Positions 18,501 through 26,252 of a stretch of DNA of 64,000 nucleotides are shown here, in pieces. The stretch spans positions 1 through 64,000 of IMG/VR virus record IMGVR_UViG_3300048691_000203. The stretch is one strand, 5' to 3'. The notes under the pieces are model-generated. The model worked only from the letters and a program-made list of their open reading frames with translations, made no database searches and was not told the origin of the DNA. The DNA is from a virus. Positions within the stretch are counted from its first letter, which is position 1; every line of letters begins with the position of its first letter. Both the position numbers and the translations under genes were made by a program.

Positions 18501-19006
18501 TCGGCGGTGGGCTTGCAGGTACGCTCCCCGGCGCAGGTACAGCACTATCGATTGGAGCAGACGTGGCACTTGCTGGGCACGACTACTCCAAAGCACCAAA
18601 AGATCAGGCCAATGTAGTAAATTCAACAATGTACGCGGCGCCATTACTTGGTGTTGGAGCAACCACATCTACATTGGCGTCTACCATACTACCAGCACTG
18701 GGTCCCCTAGGCATGGCAATAGCAACTTTAACCCATCCAACCCCCACTACAACACAAGCAGTGGAAGGTACCGGAACGCTTCTGAGGGATAAAGATGGCA
18801 ACCCAATCTCACCTATAAACAAGCCTTCGGGATCTACCCCCACAGAAGTTTTGACAGCACAGGTAGTCAAATTAATTGATTTGTTCATGTCTAAAACAGA
18901 CCCAGAAACTGCAAAAGAAATGCTGAATGAATACAAACGCAATGGATCAAACAGTAGAATTTCAGCAGGTCTATATAGTATGATTCCTGCAAAAGTCCCC
19001 TCGTAG
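15578..19006 (+). CDS. Tail tape measure protein
   Basis: This 1142-aa protein has the classical layout of a tape measure protein, which sets tail length and is ejected with the DNA. Residues 1-420 are almost entirely helical and Ala/Gln/Lys-rich, with three related blocks of about 110 residues containing AQRxAEYF/ASYF-type strings, a sign of internal duplication. Residues 430-780 are mixed helical sequence. Residues 815-1060 are Gly/Ala-rich and hydrophobic (GIGGALVATST, repeated APSVMSAA), the part expected to insert into membranes. T4 gp29 has 590 aa, so a longer tail is implied. The gene follows the chaperone pair, as in other tailed phages. Confidence 0.85.
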   Translation: MASPTSPGTSLSPADLSELIRAVKANTTAFATNSRDMAKALDALTAIVTKSAEVERQVLKSDIAGRKLDQTLIDSIGDLSDVNEKTLKRLVEALTAAKSAASTNSSDPKSSAAVQQATATLLKFVDSVDQSTEIIDRSTDRGKREEQRQLATQKQNLEFVAKEGATRYQRIAAEKELIAVQQQIAKKAVTESKTSLEKAENRFSSNQTSLNKAAVATAQLSHAQALASSRKLAEQEAQAQSNLAQRRAEYFSKEGTTSQKLHTAQSALFADFSRARVAASDTEQTLRTAQAAYAVNASETNKAILGQAEFERDVAKNEASKKAQAILAQRSAEAQTQAEIVQKRASYFATQGSFFQRLYAGQDELFAKHEAAKKTLADTEISLKRAQFQYAKNASEINKTGLQQALLTRDIASSEAKKTSHLLNPESAMLSNVIQKFKNVLAGFSLAIASRTAYSDITTARSTGGSNSIASGTDLTASVMGNYATAIINGITSRTLTEVRQSTRAAELSAGSQKKFDEILFKSVDGLYDITASRDEAVQIRAGIMSAGQEVGISAPASGEMLKGLSEQFGKLSRLTGQSAVSIAKMTEGIIKDTEQRDALLSMGEKQKSLYILEQIQRIAQYKQAGYTLEQAQELIKIQAAERNKNSIDKYKSHYSALQAREMLVGQLQGHGPEGQQRASQVSSINRRIKDLDAYAATNKFTADSVEGRKYKSDRAELEGKLAEHVSYLKGQDLAASGTMSQGQPIVDLISEALKRDSPGYTVTPTGAKNDDQTTKKANEKNANENSTVINTVTTLVDRVNSLLTSPLVQGIGGALVATSTLAFHAMAMKYMMGKMGIGAMDVIKGLLGRGKGGARAVWGGIKAAGGGLMRGAAWAGRGLGTAAMALAPSVMSAAPSVMSAAAKAGAGIAAVGSKAIGATGALAASAGGGLAKVATGSMGKSLIKKIPIIGALAGLGFGINRLLSGDFTGAALEIGGGLAGTLPGAGTALSIGADVALAGHDYSKAPKDQANVVNSTMYAAPLLGVGATTSTLASTILPALGPLGMAIATLTHPTPTTTQAVEGTGTLLRDKDGNPISPINKPSGSTPTEVLTAQVVKLIDLFMSKTDPETAKEMLNEYKRNGSNSRISAGLYSMIPAKVPS

Positions 19007-19029
19007 TAAATTACTGATTGAGTACTCAG

Positions 19030-19037
19030 GCTAAATA
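19030..19037 (+). promoter_or_regulatory. Late promoter-like octamer GCTAAATA
   Basis: Two bases from TATAAATA; it lies 34 bases before the portal start. Confidence 0.45.
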
Positions 19038-19071
19038 AGAGTCACGCCTCTGGCAAACTATATCTCATACT

Positions 19072-20604
19072 ATGAACGAAAACGCGAAGTTTTCAGGGTA
19101 CTTCAAGTTAGTCAATATTGAGCCCACCCCTGCACAAATCCAAGATAATGTCACGTTCGACACAATGTCTAGTAGTACTGTCACTGGATGGTACAACAAC
19201 ATCGTAACAGGGTCAGGTAATCGACTTAGTCGATATGCTGAATACGACCTGATGGACTCCGATGTTGACGTATCACGCGCTCTCGACATCATCGCTGAGG
19301 AAATGACTAATGAATCTGACGGCTCGATCCTCACCATTGAGATTGAAGATGATGTCATTGATGAGATTGGCCAGATCACGCTGAACACCGCCCTTCGCCG
19401 TTGGAATAAAACACTCGAACTAGAATCTAAGTTGTTTGATATTGCCCGCTACTTAATCAAGTATGGTGATGTTGTATTCAATAAACCCGAACCATTTTCC
19501 AAATGGGAGTATGTACCAATCAAGAATGTGACCGGTGCGTATGTTGATCAAAATAACGCCAGCAATGTAATTGGTTTAGTAATCAACCAGCAATACAAGA
19601 GTACAGCTCGGCAACACATGGGATCATCAGCAGACTTGCTATCAATTGAGCCGCTCACCAAGGTCGTCAGGTTCACGCTGAATAACGGAATGAGTGACTC
19701 CGCCCCCTTTGGCCTATCTATTTTGAATTCAGTGTACAGAGCGTATCAACAAAAGAAGTTGATCGAAGACTCGATCATCATCTATCGAGTCCAGCGAGCA
19801 CCTGAAAAACGAGTATTTTATATTGACGTGGGCCGCATGCAGCCACAACGGCGCAAAGCTTACTTAGAACAAGTCAAGCTTGAGATGCGCCAAAAGAAGA
19901 TTCCGACTGTTAACAACAGTAACGGAGACTCGGGTATAGATAATATGTACGACCCTCAAGACATGATGGAAGACTTCTTCCTCGCAACTTCAGGAGAGGG
20001 CGGTCGTGGAAGTAAGATCGAGATTTTACCAGGCGGCCAAAATCTCGGAGAACTATCTGACCTCAATCACTTCAAAGATAAGTTGGCGGAAGGTTTGCGG
20101 GTACCTGTTAGTTGGACTCGCGACGGCGCAAACGGCCCAGCTACTGCCAATGATGGCAAGGTTGGAGCAGCCTTTATCCAGGAGGCTCGATTCGCTAAAT
20201 TTGTCGGGCGCCTTCAAGTTGCACTGCGTACAACAATTGATAAAGAGTTTAAAGACTTCGTCAAGAGTGTAGGAATTAAGATAGATCCACACTACTACAG
20301 TGTTGTTCTACCTAAGCCGAGTAACTTCGAAGCTTATCGCCAAGCTGAAAAGGACGCCGCCCTCTTAACACTATTCAGTCAAACTAGTTCAGTTACTACT
20401 TTATCTCCACGATTTGCGGCGAAGCGTTATCTACAGATGACCCAAAATGAAATTTTGGAAAACGAACGCATGCTTAGAGAGGAAAGGGGAATAGAACTGG
20501 GCGACCCTAAGCTGCTATCCAAACTGTACTCACCTGACTCAGTGAGTGCAGAGCCGAACGACACCACTTCCGGTTCCCTCGAACTTGATGCAACTACTGA
20601 ATAA
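19072..20604 (+). CDS. 20: Portal vertex protein, gp20-like
   Basis: The 510-aa protein matches the gp20 portal family in length (T4: 524 aa) and key segments: an N-terminal YNNIVTGSGNRL..Y region, DSDVDVSRALDIIAEEM near residues 62-78, the crown-to-clip region FRVQRAPEKRVFYIDVG-like near 236-255, and a C-terminal helical RFAKFVGRLQ region. The dodecameric portal starts head assembly and is the DNA entry and exit channel. It heads the gene order portal, small core gene, protease, as in T4 20-67-68-21. Confidence 0.9.
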   Translation: MNENAKFSGYFKLVNIEPTPAQIQDNVTFDTMSSSTVTGWYNNIVTGSGNRLSRYAEYDLMDSDVDVSRALDIIAEEMTNESDGSILTIEIEDDVIDEIGQITLNTALRRWNKTLELESKLFDIARYLIKYGDVVFNKPEPFSKWEYVPIKNVTGAYVDQNNASNVIGLVINQQYKSTARQHMGSSADLLSIEPLTKVVRFTLNNGMSDSAPFGLSILNSVYRAYQQKKLIEDSIIIYRVQRAPEKRVFYIDVGRMQPQRRKAYLEQVKLEMRQKKIPTVNNSNGDSGIDNMYDPQDMMEDFFLATSGEGGRGSKIEILPGGQNLGELSDLNHFKDKLAEGLRVPVSWTRDGANGPATANDGKVGAAFIQEARFAKFVGRLQVALRTTIDKEFKDFVKSVGIKIDPHYYSVVLPKPSNFEAYRQAEKDAALLTLFSQTSSVTTLSPRFAAKRYLQMTQNEILENERMLREERGIELGDPKLLSKLYSPDSVSAEPNDTTSGSLELDATTE

Positions 20605-20626
20605 CTACCAAAAGGAACTTTTACAC

Positions 20627-20794
20627 ATGGACAATACAACAAAACAATCATACTCAGATCTAATCGATGCTATCGTCCGGCAAGATGATCCGTCCAAGGC
20701 AATAAACCAAGTATTGGCAGCTAGGTTGAGTGCTGTTGCAGCAAGTGAGCAAATTACGTTAAATCCATTGCCAGCGGCGGTGCTGGAGCGGTAA
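20627..20794 (+). CDS. Small protein between portal and protease (gp67/gp68 position)
   Basis: The 55-aa product starts at ATG 20627 after AAAGGAA, 22 bases past the portal stop. It is helical (SDLIDAIVRQDDPSKAIN, then QVLAARLSAVAASEQ). In T4 the same slot holds the small prohead-core genes 67 and 68, so a role in the internal core of the prohead is inferred from position only; the sequence is too short for a family call. It could also be a tiny unrelated accessory gene. Confidence 0.55.
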   Translation: MDNTTKQSYSDLIDAIVRQDDPSKAINQVLAARLSAVAASEQITLNPLPAAVLER

Positions 20795-20797
20795 TAT

Positions 20798-20805
20798 AGT
20801 AAATA
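20798..20805 (+). promoter_or_regulatory. Late promoter-like octamer AGTAAATA
   Basis: Two bases from TATAAATA, 27 bases before the prohead protease start. Confidence 0.4.
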
Positions 20806-20832
20806 CCCCAAATATACTCACCTCGGCCCAAC

Positions 20833-21474
20833 ATGCGCACAATATTCCTTCAAGAAACATATACTCCTGATCAGACTCAATTCATCACCGAAGCGATCGT
20901 TGATCAAACTAATGGTAAAAAATCATGGTATCTCGAAGGTATCTGCATGCAAGGCGCCGTCAAGAATAGAAATGGCCGTAACTACCCAAAACAAGAGATT
21001 ACAAATGCAGTGCAAGCACTTCAAGAGTCCATCAACAACAAACAGTGTTATGGTGAATTAGATCACCCACTCGATTCTCGTATTGGTGTAGAATTGAAGC
21101 AAGTATCCCACATGTTTGAAAAGCTGGTGATGCGTGATAATGATGCGATCGGCCGCATTAAAATTTTAGATACGCCTATGGGCCAGATTGCTTCTGCGAT
21201 CTTAGAAGGTGGCGGTCAGCTCGGCGTATCATCTAGGGGTACGGGCGATGTGAATGAGTCGGGTAATGTTCAAAACTTCGCGTGCTCGACGATTGACATC
21301 GTCGCCACGCCGTCAGCTCCGAACGCAGTTCCGATGTCTATTAAAGAGGCACTCGAGCAAAACAAACAGGGTAATATTGTACAGACCCTTGCAGAAGCAC
21401 TCCAAGAAGATAAATCTGCCCAGAAATACTTCAATACAGAAGTGCAAAAATTTCTACGCTCATTCTTAGGATAA
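20833..21474 (+). CDS. 21: Prohead core protease, gp21-like
   Basis: At 213 aa this equals T4 gp21 (212 aa), the serine protease of the U9/assemblin fold. It cuts scaffold, capsid and internal proteins after short LxE/IxE motifs during head maturation. The catalytic region is visible: GELDHP with H78, and GVSSRG with S133/S134 and G-rich surroundings. It begins MRTIFLQE, itself an LxE-type site that could be self-processed. The gene order after portal supports the call. The neighbouring genes carry N-terminal LxE tags that would be its substrates. Confidence 0.9.
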   Translation: MRTIFLQETYTPDQTQFITEAIVDQTNGKKSWYLEGICMQGAVKNRNGRNYPKQEITNAVQALQESINNKQCYGELDHPLDSRIGVELKQVSHMFEKLVMRDNDAIGRIKILDTPMGQIASAILEGGGQLGVSSRGTGDVNESGNVQNFACSTIDIVATPSAPNAVPMSIKEALEQNKQGNIVQTLAEALQEDKSAQKYFNTEVQKFLRSFLG

Positions 21475-21481
21475 TGTTTCA

Positions 21482-22267
21482 ATGCCGACCCTGAAATTCT
21501 CGGAATACCTAGCAGAGTCGGACGCCAACTCACTCCCATCTGTCACAATCCTCCCAGGATCGCACGCAGACGCAGTTAAAAATGCCATGCCTGAATATGG
21601 TGACGCAGTTCGGTGTGCGAGCAATGGTGCAGTGTTATATCGTGCTGTTAAACTATCGATGAATCATTCGTATGCGGTCGATCCAAAAACTGGCACCAGA
21701 ACATCGACAAACGAACGCAATCACCACACCGTACTGATGTCGGATATTCTGCCATCATGGGCAAGCTATCCCAGACGAGATAAATCTCTGTGCTGTACCA
21801 ATAGCGAATCTGTCGCACTAGGTTATGGCCGCCAAGTATTTGTCGCATTACCTCACAATGGCACAACTCTTGCTGTCGCACCGCTAGGGGACATGTGGGA
21901 ATCTTTCTCCATTACAAACCTAGAGAATTTGGCGTGGGATATAATCGACGCAACCGCCAAAACTATATCAACCAGTTCTTATAAGGCGGCTAGGTATCAC
22001 GCTGAGAACCTCGAGACTCTAATCGACATAAGCTCCATCCTAGAAATTGTTGGAGCACGGGCTAATAAAGCTGAGCTTACTGAGTGGTTGAATACACACA
22101 ACCTCATGGCAAAGTTTGACAAGTATCTCAACCCCGAAACTAATGGGTTCAAGTTGATTAGTATATCCGAGCTGCCGACTTTAACTAAGCGCTCTCATGA
22201 GATTTGGTTCTCATCTCCAGCCATCCTCATTCCAGATGATAATTTCATCGCACCAACAAACCAATGA
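21482..22267 (+). CDS. Capsid-tagged protein with ADP-ribosyltransferase-like pattern (copy A)
   Basis: The 261-aa product starts with a tag, KFSEYLAE (residues 5-12), ending in LxE like the T4 internal-protein targeting sequences. The body is shared with the proteins at 37927 and 46945. Conserved points are an R in a YR turn (R54), W..YPrRdkS..c(t/s)T followed by YG (S102 to G116), an ALPHNGT..AV strand and a C-terminal H-E-I-W (E240). The order R, then S/T motif, then E before a strand is that of the R-S-E ADP-ribosyltransferases such as T4 Alt. In this copy the R is followed by A instead of G and the S/T motif is less canonical. It starts 7 bases after the protease and its stop overlaps the start of the kinase gene, so it is expressed late. 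Family assignment is inferred. Confidence 0.55.
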   Translation: MPTLKFSEYLAESDANSLPSVTILPGSHADAVKNAMPEYGDAVRCASNGAVLYRAVKLSMNHSYAVDPKTGTRTSTNERNHHTVLMSDILPSWASYPRRDKSLCCTNSESVALGYGRQVFVALPHNGTTLAVAPLGDMWESFSITNLENLAWDIIDATAKTISTSSYKAARYHAENLETLIDISSILEIVGARANKAELTEWLNTHNLMAKFDKYLNPETNGFKLISISELPTLTKRSHEIWFSSPAILIPDDNFIAPTNQ

Positions 22268-22980
22268 AATTCTCAGACTACCTATCCGAATCGATCAACG
22301 ATAAAGGAATATTTAAAGCAGTATTCTTTGCTGGTTCCCCGGGGGCTGGCAAGAGTTATGTATCCAAACAAATTACATCTGGTGGTGTAGCGCCCCGGTT
22401 AGTGAATACCGACAAAGCCTACGAACACCTGGTGCACGCTGCAGGAGCACAGTTTTCTGGAACTGCTGATGAATATGTCGATAAAGCAATGCAACTGACG
22501 CAGACGTCTCTCGTAAACTACATCAATGGTGTACTTCCGCTCTACATCGACGGAACTAGTAATAGCCCCAGTTCACTTTTTCAGCGGATGGGTATCTTAG
22601 AATCTTTTGGATATGATGTTGGAATGGTGTTTATTAATACCGATCTTGACGTTGCGTTAGATAGGGCAGCAAGTCGCGAAAGGTTTGTTCCACCTGATTT
22701 TATCAAGTCTGTCCATGCTAAAGTAAACAAGAACAAATCATTTTATGCATCTAAGTTTGGACGTAACTTCGTTGAGATCACAAACAACGGTGAATTAACT
22801 GATGAAGTTATTTTGGGTGGATACAGAAAAATGAGTAGCTTCTTCAGCTCCCCAATACAATCACCCATTGGGCAAGATTTAAAAGAACGCATGGTAGAGG
22901 ACAGACAGCAATACCTAGCACCAAACTATTTTTCTATCGAACAGATCCAGAAAAAGGTATCAGTTTGGTATAATTCTTAG
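22264..22980 (+). CDS. Capsid-tagged P-loop kinase (zeta-toxin/PNK-like)
   Basis: The 238-aa product begins MKFSDYLSE, nearly the same tag as in the preceding gene. Residues 24-31 are GSPGAGKS, a perfect Walker A. The next strand ends in LVNTD (D50), the usual position of the catalytic or base-contacting Asp in zeta-toxin and polynucleotide-kinase-like enzymes. A VFINTD strand and basic residues R153, R158 and R160 could form a lid. The substrate is unknown: nucleotide sugar, nucleic acid end and small molecule are all possible. It overlaps the previous stop by 4 bases (ATGA). Location and tag point to loading into the prohead. Confidence 0.6.
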   Translation: MKFSDYLSESINDKGIFKAVFFAGSPGAGKSYVSKQITSGGVAPRLVNTDKAYEHLVHAAGAQFSGTADEYVDKAMQLTQTSLVNYINGVLPLYIDGTSNSPSSLFQRMGILESFGYDVGMVFINTDLDVALDRAASRERFVPPDFIKSVHAKVNKNKSFYASKFGRNFVEITNNGELTDEVILGGYRKMSSFFSSPIQSPIGQDLKERMVEDRQQYLAPNYFSIEQIQKKVSVWYNS

Positions 22981-23022
22981 TGTTATTCTAACCCAACAAT
23001 TTAATGAAATGAGCGCGACAAA

Positions 23023-23518
23023 ATGAATTTTTTACTATCAATTCTGCCAGAATTTTTCGCAAGGTGACAGCAATATACCGTCAACTAATTTTGATGTATA
23101 TCAATTAGATCCTGACTTAGAGTTGTCTGAAATAGGTCCCGTGCTGTTCACATCACACAATCTAGCTACAGCAACTATGGAAATGAATCGAATTCACAAA
23201 GATCGTGGCATCGAGGTAGGTGTTCTACAGGATGGTGAATACTGGAGGCAGTATATTAAAAATGATGATGTTGCAGAAGCGACTGATTGGATAGGTTCGG
23301 CAAAAACTCACGCACCTGATCACCTCTTTAGTGACGGATCAATTTCCGAAATCGTGAAGTGGGCACTATCAGCACATTCAGGTGATTCTAAGAGAGCACT
23401 AGCCTCATTGAGTTTCTTCTTGAATCGCAATAGTAATATATCATCAAGAATTGTTGCCAAAGTTGAGGCTGCCAAGGACATCATCAAGCGAGATGCTGAA
23501 CTAGCTCAATTGAAGTAA
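23023..23518 (+). pseudogene. Capsid-tagged gene broken by a frameshift
   Basis: ATG 23023 opens MNFLLSILPE, a perfect copy of the N-terminal tag, but runs into a stop after 14 codons (TGA 23065). The next frame is open without a stop from 23027 to 23518 and reads as normal protein (GDSNIPSTNFDVYQLDPD onward), yet lacks an ATG in its first part; only TTG 23123 is available. One base less in the TTTTT run at 23053-23057 would join tag and body into one protein of about 164 aa. The body has no recognised motif. Either a real mutation, programmed slippage or a homopolymer sequencing error explains this. It follows the kinase and ends 8 bases before the terminase stop on the other strand. Confidence 0.6.
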
Positions 23519-23525
23519 CCATCTC

Positions 23526-26180
23526 TCAAAATACCATCGGCATATCATCATAGTCATCAGTACTATCGGTAATCTCATCATCTAACTCACCAACTTCATA
23601 CAGTGTTTGAAATGCGTCTGGGTCATAAGACGACATCTGTTTGAGCACTCTACATATCAACAACCAGGTACTGATACAGTCATCAGTACTCCCTGTCTGT
23701 GCAGCATAACTACCCTTCGTCTGTATGTACGTTTTAATTTCGCGGATAATATCAGCGCTCTTCATACCCAACTTACCAGCTTCTGTCATTTCCTTAAAAA
23801 CCTTACAGGCTTGGAGTTTGGTACGAGCATTTGTATTCATACCTATTTGTCGTCCATCATCACTAACGATCGAGACATTCTCAGGCAACTTCTCATCAGT
23901 TTCGAATAGCGTTATGATACCCTCACCGACCCCATTGTTCTCGACTGTAAAATGCACCTCCCAACCTGCATCGTCCGCCTTTTTCCAGATGTACCGTAGT
24001 ATTTTGTATATGTCGCCTGTTGCGCTGATATTGGAGCGAAACTCCATCATCTGCTCAAGAGTTGGATACTCAACTACTGTCACTACTGTATAGTCCCCAC
24101 CCAAACCCTTACTTGGGTCACAAGTAACAATACACTGCTTGTTATACTCCTTCGTTGGTGGAGGATTGTTGTATTGTTCAGCGTAGCTATAGTTGTTAAG
24201 ATTTGTATCACGATTAATAGGAAGGGCACGCGCTTGGTAATCTTTTTCGAAATTCTTCCAAATTTTGATTCCGTGATTTGTATCGATGGGTTCCATTGAT
24301 TTCAGCGTCTGTGCAAAAATACTGGAGATCAGGAGTGGTTCAGATGATAAAAAACGGCACTCAAACTCCTGTTGCCACACCAACAAGCCATTCTTGGATA
24401 TTTCACGCTCTTTAAACGCTTCGCCACGCCCTGGTACTTGATTCCACTCAATGGCATGCGACACAAACCCATTTGTGCCAGCCTCGGCACCTCGCCACAG
24501 TGTAGCAAACAGATCTGCATCACCGTTTGGTGTAGATGTGATGAATAGCTTACCACCAGTCGCCAGAGTAGGTGAAATCGAAGCCCACATCAACTCCTGA
24601 ACTCTAGGTGGCACGAACCCAACCTCATCCAGATATAGGATCGAAAAAGAACCACCTCGACCAGTCGTCTCGCTAGTAGCATCACTTTCAATTCGACATC
24701 CATTATCAAACTTCAAACTCAGTGCATTCCACCCATCATCCTTAACCCCTGGCTTCAACCACATTGGCAGGTGCTCGTACATGTACTTGATACGAGTAAT
24801 CATGGCTCGTGAGTTTTTGTGCTTATTACTCGCGATTAGTACAGTCTTGTCCTTGCGGAAAATAGAGAACCAAAACAAATATGCGCAACTGCTCTCAGAA
24901 TTGTGTGTGAGTATTAACTCAGTCCCAGCACAAAATAGATGATCATGAGCAGCAACAGAAATACACTTAGACTGGAAGTTTGTTCCTAGCTCTGTTATAC
25001 CAACTATTGTCCTACTGTTGGAATACCTAGCACGAGGGGCACTAATTCGCTGGCGGCGCAACTTGTGTGGAATCCTGAACGCATCAAATTGATCTCGTGT
25101 GATAATAAAGGATAGTCTGGTGCTGTTTGTCTGCTCGAATTCCTTAGTACTGACCTTAATGCCCAAACTTTCTATTAGTTGTTTGACGTCTGATATTAGA
25201 GTTGTGTTTTTTCTGGTTAACTGAATTGCTAGTTCAGAACCAGTGGAATTGATAAACCCATCTGTGTCCATTAATCCTTGTAGTAGCGCAATCCTATCAG
25301 AAATATGTGCCTGCTTATAACTATCTGGAATACATTTGCTTTTTACGCTCCCTGGCTTTGCCTCCTGGCGTACACCCAACAAACCAAGCTTTTGGTAGAA
25401 GCTTGAGTTTTGTATCAAGTATGATCGGCAGTTTTTACCAATTTGAACTGATGATGGTACGACTTTAAATATGAAACCTTGATTTTGAAAGTGATTCGTG
25501 TGTTCGTCGTGGCACGTAAAGTATGCGTTTCTGGAGTGACCATCTCCTAACCACGCTCCCAATAGATAAGGCTCGATCAACAAATCTGATTTTGAGAATT
25601 CGATTGGTTTGACTGTAGGTATGTAATATGCGTACTCGGTATACCCGTTCGACTTCGACTTACACCAGTTACTGTCTAGCAACTCCTTGGTGGTGAGAGT
25701 GCATTTTTTATGCTTTAGGAATCGATTATATACAGTCCACTTGTGGGTTTCACTAGCGCGTATGACACTACCATCGTTAAATCTAACTTCATACATATTA
25801 GGCTCAGTGAATGTGGGAGATTCGTCAATTACTAGAGTAGGTTTACCATCACTACCATACACGTAATCGCCAGGGTGGACATCGCCCATCCGCTTAAAGC
25901 CACTTGGTGTGAGTATTGGAGTTTCGATACACAAGTCCTTACCAGATTGCCGCGACCACTTAACAATCACATCCTTGTTGGTGTGATATTCATCAACAAG
26001 CTCTTTTTGGTAGTCGTACATCACGAATAGAGTCTGACCTCTCACGGGGTGACTGACATACACGTAATTTTCAATAAAGTACAGCGGGTCATTGAAGCAC
26101 TTAGTGTATTCGATTACCTGAGCCTCAGTCAGGTCTGAAGCCTCGCCTGCTTTTTTAATTAGTGGATTTTTTGTAGCCAA
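23526..26180 (-). CDS. 17: Terminase large subunit, gp17-like, with intein
   Basis: The 884-aa precursor is the DNA-packaging ATPase/nuclease interrupted by an intein (residues 84-427); the spliced protein would have 540 aa (T4 gp17: 610). Extein features are SRQSGK (76-81, Walker A lysine loop), ILYLDEVGF (Walker B), FITSTPNG (coupling motif), and the RNase-H-like nuclease with TCDPSKGLGGDY, ENNGVGEG and GSTDD acidic residues. After splicing, Walker A continues GK-D-L-S rather than the usual GK-T/S, which is odd and may be lineage-specific. It is transcribed leftward, convergent with the cargo genes, from a late-promoter-like octamer at 26212-26219. Confidence 0.92.
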   Translation of the reverse strand: MATKNPLIKKAGEASDLTEAQVIEYTKCFNDPLYFIENYVYVSHPVRGQTLFVMYDYQKELVDEYHTNKDVIVKWSRQSGKDLCIETPILTPSGFKRMGDVHPGDYVYGSDGKPTLVIDESPTFTEPNMYEVRFNDGSVIRASETHKWTVYNRFLKHKKCTLTTKELLDSNWCKSKSNGYTEYAYYIPTVKPIEFSKSDLLIEPYLLGAWLGDGHSRNAYFTCHDEHTNHFQNQGFIFKVVPSSVQIGKNCRSYLIQNSSFYQKLGLLGVRQEAKPGSVKSKCIPDSYKQAHISDRIALLQGLMDTDGFINSTGSELAIQLTRKNTTLISDVKQLIESLGIKVSTKEFEQTNSTRLSFIITRDQFDAFRIPHKLRRQRISAPRARYSNSRTIVGITELGTNFQSKCISVAAHDHLFCAGTELILTHNSESSCAYLFWFSIFRKDKTVLIASNKHKNSRAMITRIKYMYEHLPMWLKPGVKDDGWNALSLKFDNGCRIESDATSETTGRGGSFSILYLDEVGFVPPRVQELMWASISPTLATGGKLFITSTPNGDADLFATLWRGAEAGTNGFVSHAIEWNQVPGRGEAFKEREISKNGLLVWQQEFECRFLSSEPLLISSIFAQTLKSMEPIDTNHGIKIWKNFEKDYQARALPINRDTNLNNYSYAEQYNNPPPTKEYNKQCIVTCDPSKGLGGDYTVVTVVEYPTLEQMMEFRSNISATGDIYKILRYIWKKADDAGWEVHFTVENNGVGEGIITLFETDEKLPENVSIVSDDGRQIGMNTNARTKLQACKVFKEMTEAGKLGMKSADIIREIKTYIQTKGSYAAQTGSTDDCISTWLLICRVLKQMSSYDPDAFQTLYEVGELDDEITDSTDDYDDMPMVF
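24900..25931 (-). other. Intein with LAGLIDADG homing endonuclease in terminase
   Basis: The 344-aa element spans residues 84-427 of the precursor. It begins with Cys (CIETPILTPSGFKRMGDV, splicing block A, with GDYVYGSDG), and ends ELILTHN followed by Ser, the canonical C-terminal splice junction. Between the splicing blocks are two LAGLIDADG-type motifs, LLGAWLGDG (206-214) and LLQGLMDTDG (299-308), so the homing endonuclease looks intact with both acidic residues. Insertion directly after the phosphate-binding loop puts it at the most conserved point of the gene. Host splicing is needed for any packaging activity. Confidence 0.93.
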
Positions 26181-26196
26181 CAGCCGCCCCTTTGAG

Positions 26197-26204
26197 TGTA
26201 AATA
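26197..26204 (+). promoter_or_regulatory. Late promoter-like octamer TGTAAATA (rightward)
   Basis: Two bases from TATAAATA, about 50 bases before the homing endonuclease gene. It forms a divergent, nearly palindromic pair with the leftward element at 26212-26219. Confidence 0.4.
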
Positions 26205-26211
26205 GTACTAT

Positions 26212-26219
26212 TATTTACG
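26212..26219 (-). promoter_or_regulatory. Late promoter-like octamer CGTAAATA (leftward)
   Basis: Reads CGTAAATA on the minus strand, 32 bases before the terminase start. It is two bases from the late consensus. Confidence 0.45.
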
Positions 26220-26252
26220 ACCCACATTTTCCGTGTATTCTCACCACATTCA

